From Actinomycetota bacterium (GTDB lineage Bacteria > Actinomycetota > Actinomycetes > Nanopelagicales > Nanopelagicaceae), in assembly GCA_009699205.1 (NCBI GenBank), contig WLOP01000003.1, forward strand, positions 1-64,000: a stretch of DNA of 64,000 nucleotides, read 5' to 3'. Below are positions 58,934 through 64,000 of the stretch, piece after piece. A program made the translations under genes and the position numbers. Within the stretch, counting starts at the first letter, position 1. Every line of letters begins with the position of its first letter. Below the pieces are notes generated by a model that did not search any database, was not told where the DNA came from, and saw only the letters and a list, made by a program, of their open reading frames with translations.

Positions 58934-60409
58934 GTGAATCCGCAGATGATTAATCGCAGATACCTGGTCACTGGCGCTTCGGGCTATGTTGGCGGGCGTT
59001 TAGTGCGCGCTTTAGTTGAAGATGCGCGCAATGTTCGAGTTTTCCTTCGCGATAAGTCGAAAATTCAAGGACAACCGTGGGCACAAGAAGTCGAGATCTT
59101 TGAAGGAAATGCCAATAGTTTCGAAGATGTGAATAACGCTTTAGCCGGAATTCATACCGCCTATTACTTGCTGCATTCAATCAACCTTGGTCCGGATTTC
59201 GACAAGATCGAAGCTCAGATGGCCCGCAATTTTGCTCAAGCTGCAAAAGCTCAAGGCGTTTCTCAGATCATCTATCTTGGCGGCATTGCCAATGACAAGA
59301 AGAGAAGCAAACATTTAGCCTCACGGGCACAAGCTGGCACCGAACTCGCTTCAACCGATGTTTGCGTTATGGAACTGCGAGCAGGAATTGTCATAGGTTC
59401 CGGGTCGGCATCTTTCGAAATGCTTCGCCACCTAACTCATAGGTTGCCGATAATGACAACTCCGAAGTGGGTAACTAATAGAACGCAACCAATTGCGATT
59501 CGCGACGTGCTTTGGTATTTAAGAAAATCGGCCTCACTTGAGCAACCTGTATCGGCGATTTTCGATATTGGCGGACCCGAGGTACTTACGTATGCAGACA
59601 TGATGCAAAAGTTCGCTCAAATATCAGGCCTTCGAAAGAGATGGATTATCAAAGTTCCAGTCCTCACTCCAAAACTTTCAAGTATGTGGATTGGATTAGT
59701 AACGCCAGTACCTACCGCGCTGGCACGGCCACTTGTCGGCTCGTTGATAAGTGAAGTCGTTGCCGATCCAGAAAAAAGTATTGATGCACTCATTCCACCT
59801 CCACCAGAAGGATTACTCAACGTTGAAGGTGCCATCAGGTTGGCTCTTAGTCGCATTTCAGAACACACTGTCGAAACTCGTTGGTCTGATGCTGGAATCG
59901 CTACGGCTCCGTGGCAGAAAGCTCAAGGTGATCCAGAGTGGTCGGGAGAAGTAGTTCTACGTGATCGTCGTGAAATTCTTAGTCCGCTTCCCGCAAGCAA
60001 AATCTGGAAAGAGATTGAAGCTATTGGCGGAGACAATGGTTGGTATGGGGCCGATTGGCTTTGGTGGCTACGTGGATTATTGGATCGATTTTTCGGCGGA
60101 GTAGGACTTCGCCGAGGAAGACGAGATCCAGATTATTTACGAGTTGGCGAAAGTTTGGATTTCTGGAGAGTAGAAGCGTTAGAGAGCCAGAAGAAACTCC
60201 GCCTTTACGCTGAAATGATTTTGCCAGGAAAGGCTTGGTTGGAATTTACTTTGCAAACAGTTGTAGGCGGAACTCTTGTTACCCAAGAAGCAACATTCGC
60301 CCCTCGTGGCTTGGGAGGCCAAATTTATTGGTTTTTGGTTTCACCTTTCCACTCATTTATCTTCCCGACGATGCTCAAGAATATTCTGAAAAAGAGTGCA
60401 AGAAAGTAA
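58934..60409 (+). CDS. SDR-family NAD(P)-binding protein with DUF2867 C-terminus
   Basis: 491 residues from GTG; TAAGGT lies 7 bases before it, so leaderless. Residues 8-290 form an atypical SDR (NmrA-like) with YLVTGASGYVGGRLVRALVE, YLLHSINLGPDFDKIE and YADMMQKFAQISGL. Residues about 310-490 are DUF2867, beta-rich with WSGEVVLRDRREILSPLPAS and ending LVSPFHSFIFPTMLKNI. Proteins of this architecture are widespread in actinobacteria, but their substrate is unknown. The gene overlaps the convergent UbiA gene by 35 bases. Confidence 0.85.
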   Translation: MNPQMINRRYLVTGASGYVGGRLVRALVEDARNVRVFLRDKSKIQGQPWAQEVEIFEGNANSFEDVNNALAGIHTAYYLLHSINLGPDFDKIEAQMARNFAQAAKAQGVSQIIYLGGIANDKKRSKHLASRAQAGTELASTDVCVMELRAGIVIGSGSASFEMLRHLTHRLPIMTTPKWVTNRTQPIAIRDVLWYLRKSASLEQPVSAIFDIGGPEVLTYADMMQKFAQISGLRKRWIIKVPVLTPKLSSMWIGLVTPVPTALARPLVGSLISEVVADPEKSIDALIPPPPEGLLNVEGAIRLALSRISEHTVETRWSDAGIATAPWQKAQGDPEWSGEVVLRDRREILSPLPASKIWKEIEAIGGDNGWYGADWLWWLRGLLDRFFGGVGLRRGRRDPDYLRVGESLDFWRVEALESQKKLRLYAEMILPGKAWLEFTLQTVVGGTLVTQEATFAPRGLGGQIYWFLVSPFHSFIFPTMLKNILKKSARK

Positions 60410-61049
60410 CGTCACCAAAGTTTAAAATAATCAAGGCAACTGAAATAAGTAGCAGGATCGTGACAAAAATACTTTTGCGTGTACCAAGAATCTGCGGGAG
60501 ACCCAACATCCCGGCAGATCGATCATTCTCCATATCCTTGAAACCATTGATGAAATGAGCGCTCACGCCAGCTAGCGCTCCGACTGCGAGAACCCAAAGA
60601 GGGAGGGTTGAAGATTTACTTAACACGATGGAACCTGGAAGTGCTGCAAATCCAACTGCATAAGGCAACGGTGATAACCACATAGATTTGAAGTAGAAGT
60701 TATAGGCAACACCAAAACCGACGCCCAATAAGTGGAAGAGTCCGCCCGCAATCCCAAGCGGCCCAAAAATAGAAAACAGAACGCAGATAAATAAGGAAAG
60801 AAAAGTTAAACGTTTAATTGCTTCACGAGAAACTTCCCCGTTGGCTAGAGGTTTATTCTTGCGGCCCTGGGCTTGATCACTTTCTTGGTCTACTAAGTCA
60901 TTAGTCCATCCCACGCACAGTTGCCCTGTAAAAATAGTGAAAGCAATTACATAGGCGGGACCCTCCCACCACATTTGGAGCGCTAAGAAATAGGCAATAA
61001 ATGTGACCAAAAGGGTTGGCCCGAGGTGGGCGGTTCTTAAGACACGCAT
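60375..61049 (-). CDS. UbiA-family prenyltransferase
   Basis: 224 residues from the ATG at 61049, chosen for GGCAGGA upstream; an ATG at 61091 lies in the neighbouring gene's start region. The two Asp-rich motifs that bind the prenyl diphosphate magnesium are NDLVDQESDQAQG and NGFKDMENDRSAG. Seven or eight hydrophobic helices are seen. The enzyme joins a prenyl chain to an aromatic or other acceptor in the membrane, for example in quinone or carotenoid-linked pathways. Acceptor not identified. Its 3' end overlaps the convergent SDR gene by 35 bases. Confidence 0.88.
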   Translation of the reverse strand: MRVLRTAHLGPTLLVTFIAYFLALQMWWEGPAYVIAFTIFTGQLCVGWTNDLVDQESDQAQGRKNKPLANGEVSREAIKRLTFLSLFICVLFSIFGPLGIAGGLFHLLGVGFGVAYNFYFKSMWLSPLPYAVGFAALPGSIVLSKSSTLPLWVLAVGALAGVSAHFINGFKDMENDRSAGMLGLPQILGTRKSIFVTILLLISVALIILNFGDVTFLHSFSEYS

Positions 61050-61085
61050 AGCGCAATCCTGCCTCAAAGTGGCACACTTACAACC

Positions 61086-62435
61086 ATGCATGAGTTCACA
61101 TCTGAGTTAGAAGTTTTAGCAGCAAAAGCCCTGGCTTACAGCCTCGAGAGATTGAAAGATGATCCGCCTCTTGATGGCCCACGTTCTGCTGAAGATCTCT
61201 ACGCAGAAGTGGGAAACACAATTACTGCTCAAGGCATGGGTGGGCTTGAAGCTCTTTCAGTTTTTACTGATGTCCTAGCGCGCGCATGTATTTCGACAGA
61301 TCACCCACGTAACTTGGCTTATATTCCTTCGGCTCCCAGTGAACATGCAAACCTTTTCGACTTAGTTGTGGGGGCGAGTGCGCTTTATGGCGGATCGTGG
61401 CAAGAAGGTGCGGGCGCGGTATTCGCTGAAAATCAAGCACTTCGTTGGGTTGCCGATCTAGCCGGGTTACCTCAAAGTGCCGGTGGAGTATTTGCTCAAG
61501 GTGGAACTGTGGGCAACTTGTCATCGCTGGTTGTAGCAAGAGCGCAAGCGCGCAAAATTTGGCCGGAAACAACGCGATGGGCAGTGGCTTGTAGCAAAGA
61601 AGCACACTCTTCGATTGCATCTGCTGCAAATGTTATGGATGTTGATGTTCTGCTTATCGAACCATCTGAAAGCAGAAAACTCACTGGAGTAGAAGTAGCT
61701 CGCGAAGTTGATAACTTTCATGCAACACATTCGGCGCGAGTATTTGCTGTAGTTGCAACGGCCGGAACAACTAATTTGGGAATTATCGATGACCTGATAA
61801 GCGTTGGTGCCGCCGCAAAAGAACGGAACCTTTGGTTCCATGTAGATGGCGCCTACGGTTTGGCTGCGCTCTGTGCACCATCAGTGCGTGCGAAATTTAA
61901 CGGAATCGAAAATGCAGATTCATTTATCGTCGATCCACACAAATGGCTCTTTGCACCTTTTGACGCTTGTGCACTTTTATATCGGAATCCAGAATTAGCG
62001 CGAGAAGTACATACACAAAGTGCGTCTTACTTAGATGCGCTGCACGAAGGTGGCGCATGGAATCCTTCTGACTATGCAATTAACTTAACGCGTCGCACGC
62101 GCGGTTTACCATTTTGGTTCTCACTCGCAGCAAATGGCACCGATGCTTACACGGTCGCGATGGAGAAAACTTTATCGATGGCTCAAATCGCCGCCGAGAA
62201 AATTCGTCAGCATCCGCGCTTAGAGCTTTATCGTGAGCCTGAACTTTCCGTTGTTGCATTTACTCGCCCAGGTTGGCAAAAGAGTGAGTACAAAGCATGG
62301 AGCGATAAATTGCTCGAAGACCAGATTGGATTTATCCCGGCATCTTCAGATAAAGGTCAGCCGATATTGCGCTTTGCCATCGTGAACCCTTGGACAAAGG
62401 TCAGCGATATCGATGCAATCTTGGCGACGCTCTAA
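61086..62435 (+). CDS. PLP-dependent group II amino acid decarboxylase
   Basis: 449 residues. GGVFAQGGTVGNLSSLVVAR, the PLP-stacking His in SKEAHSSIASAANV, WFHVDGAYGLAALCAPS and the Schiff-base Lys in FIVDPHKWLFAPFDACALLY define the family that includes aromatic amino acid, glutamate and diaminobutyrate decarboxylases. The substrate cannot be fixed from these motifs. It is divergent from the UbiA prenyltransferase with overlapping upstream regions; whether the products meet is unknown. Confidence 0.88.
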   Translation: MHEFTSELEVLAAKALAYSLERLKDDPPLDGPRSAEDLYAEVGNTITAQGMGGLEALSVFTDVLARACISTDHPRNLAYIPSAPSEHANLFDLVVGASALYGGSWQEGAGAVFAENQALRWVADLAGLPQSAGGVFAQGGTVGNLSSLVVARAQARKIWPETTRWAVACSKEAHSSIASAANVMDVDVLLIEPSESRKLTGVEVAREVDNFHATHSARVFAVVATAGTTNLGIIDDLISVGAAAKERNLWFHVDGAYGLAALCAPSVRAKFNGIENADSFIVDPHKWLFAPFDACALLYRNPELAREVHTQSASYLDALHEGGAWNPSDYAINLTRRTRGLPFWFSLAANGTDAYTVAMEKTLSMAQIAAEKIRQHPRLELYREPELSVVAFTRPGWQKSEYKAWSDKLLEDQIGFIPASSDKGQPILRFAIVNPWTKVSDIDAILATL

Positions 62436-62475
62436 ATCCCACAATTTGACGGGACTTTGGCTTAGGCTGAGCTTC

Positions 62476-62748
62476 ATGGACGAGAGCGTGGCTACTGAAT
62501 TTGACCTGCAGGTTGGCACCTTGAGCGACCTCGAGTCACGAATTCTCGATTTCGAGCGGAGCTGGTGGCAGTATGCCGGGGCGAAAGAGAGCGCAATAAA
62601 AGAACTCTTCGACCTCACCCCGCCTCGCTACTACCAACTCCTCAATGATTTGATCGATCGGGAGGATGCTCTACTCGCCTCTCCCATGCTTGTAAAACGC
62701 CTGCGCCGCCTGCGTCAGGCTCGCATGGCTGCTCGCTCAGCTCGCTAG
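62476..62748 (+). CDS. DUF3263 helix-turn-helix protein
   Basis: 90 residues. SDLESRILDFERSWWQYAGA and DLTPPRYYQLLNDLIDREDA are the DUF3263 signature, small actinobacterial proteins with sigma-4-like helix-turn-helix character. TAGGCT lies 7 bases before the ATG (leaderless). DUF3263 genes are conserved in this phylum and often lie near groEL or lytR-type genes. Its targets are unknown. A GC-rich 140-base gap to groEL follows, with the hairpin CTCGG/CCGAG. Confidence 0.85.
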   Translation: MDESVATEFDLQVGTLSDLESRILDFERSWWQYAGAKESAIKELFDLTPPRYYQLLNDLIDREDALLASPMLVKRLRRLRQARMAARSAR

Positions 62749-62823
62749 CAAAACCCCTGCCACCACCCCACCTCGCACCTGCCCTCGGTTTGCCCCGAGC
62801 CACGCCCTGCTCTAGATTTAGCG

Positions 62824-62850
62824 TTAGCACTCTCGGGGTGCGAGTGATAA
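62824..62850 (+). promoter_or_regulatory. CIRCE element (HrcA operator) upstream of groEL
   Basis: TTAGCACTC, a 9-base spacer and GAGTGATAA match the CIRCE consensus (TTAGCACTC-N9-GAGTGCTAA) with one mismatch, at 62847. It lies 38 bases before the groEL ATG. HrcA repressor bound here would keep groEL low until heat or other protein stress. hrcA itself is not in the window. Confidence 0.93.
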
Positions 62851-62881
62851 GTACCCCCATAGCGAAGAAAAATAGGAGTAA

Positions 62882-64000
<1,119 letters not shown>

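Overview
The window looks like chromosomal DNA of a streamlined, moderately AT-rich actinobacterium, most like the planktonic freshwater Nanopelagicales (acI) lineage. The evidence is actinobacterial marker genes in actinobacterial order: glnR next to mshD and thiX; mshA, a YbjN gene, gpmA, phoU, senX3 and regX3; lpqE-like, carD, ispF, cysS and rlmB; murT-gatD; a DUF3263 gene; and groEL behind a CIRCE element. Packing is extreme. No gap exceeds about 300 bases, most same-strand genes touch or overlap, several convergent pairs share a 4-base stop overlap, and many genes have a -10 box only 6-7 bases before the start codon, as expected for leaderless mRNAs. The lineage assignment is inferred from these traits, not from a search.

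Layout. 1-960: end of an integrated element (partial tyrosine integrase, excisionase-like gene) beside tRNA-Lys. 1.0-2.7 kb: exported metzincin-like metalloprotease. 2.8-15.2 kb: carbohydrate island with a beta-propeller glycosidase, an MFS transporter, a LacI regulator with its palindromic operator, a GH130 enzyme, a sugar ABC importer (binding protein and two permeases, no ATPase), a DUF4432/mutarotase-like protein and two large helical proteins I cannot assign, one cytoplasmic and one exported. 15.2-19.6 kb: 2-oxoacid:ferredoxin oxidoreductase operon (gamma, alpha, beta) ending in a fused GltD-ferredoxin flavoprotein. 19.6-27.5 kb: cell-surface region with an ECF sigma factor carrying a membrane anchor and exported C-terminus, a probable abundant surface protein, an O-antigen ligase-like TPR protein, a nucleotide-sugar dehydrogenase and an epimerase.

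27.5-33.5 kb: extracytoplasmic electron-transfer set (ferric-reductase-like flavohaem protein, FMN-binding lipoprotein-like protein, ApbE flavin transferase) running into a sugar kinase, an aldose epimerase and a class III aminotransferase. 33.5-40.9 kb: nitrogen, redox and iron-sulfur housekeeping (mshD, glnR, thiX, a Cys-containing leader peptide with DUF4395, a Fur-family regulator, ygfZ, DsrE, nitrobindin-like protein) plus an exported LytM-like protein and an asparaginase. 40.9-50.9 kb: mycothiol start, glycolysis, phosphate two-component system, CarD, isoprenoid, Cys-tRNA and rRNA methylation genes. 50.9-54.8 kb: polyphosphate genes (ppk, a Nudix-phosphatase fusion, ppx). 54.9-62.8 kb: tRNA-Thr, a tiny basic protein, carbonic anhydrase, murT-gatD, NDH-2, an SDR/DUF2867 protein, a UbiA prenyltransferase, a PLP decarboxylase and DUF3263. 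62.8-64 kb: HrcA-type operator and the start of groEL, cut by the window edge.

The strongest candidates for undescribed biology are the carbohydrate island with its two unassigned helical enzymes, the membrane-tethered sigma factor upstream of the surface protein, and the leader-peptide attenuator before DUF4395.
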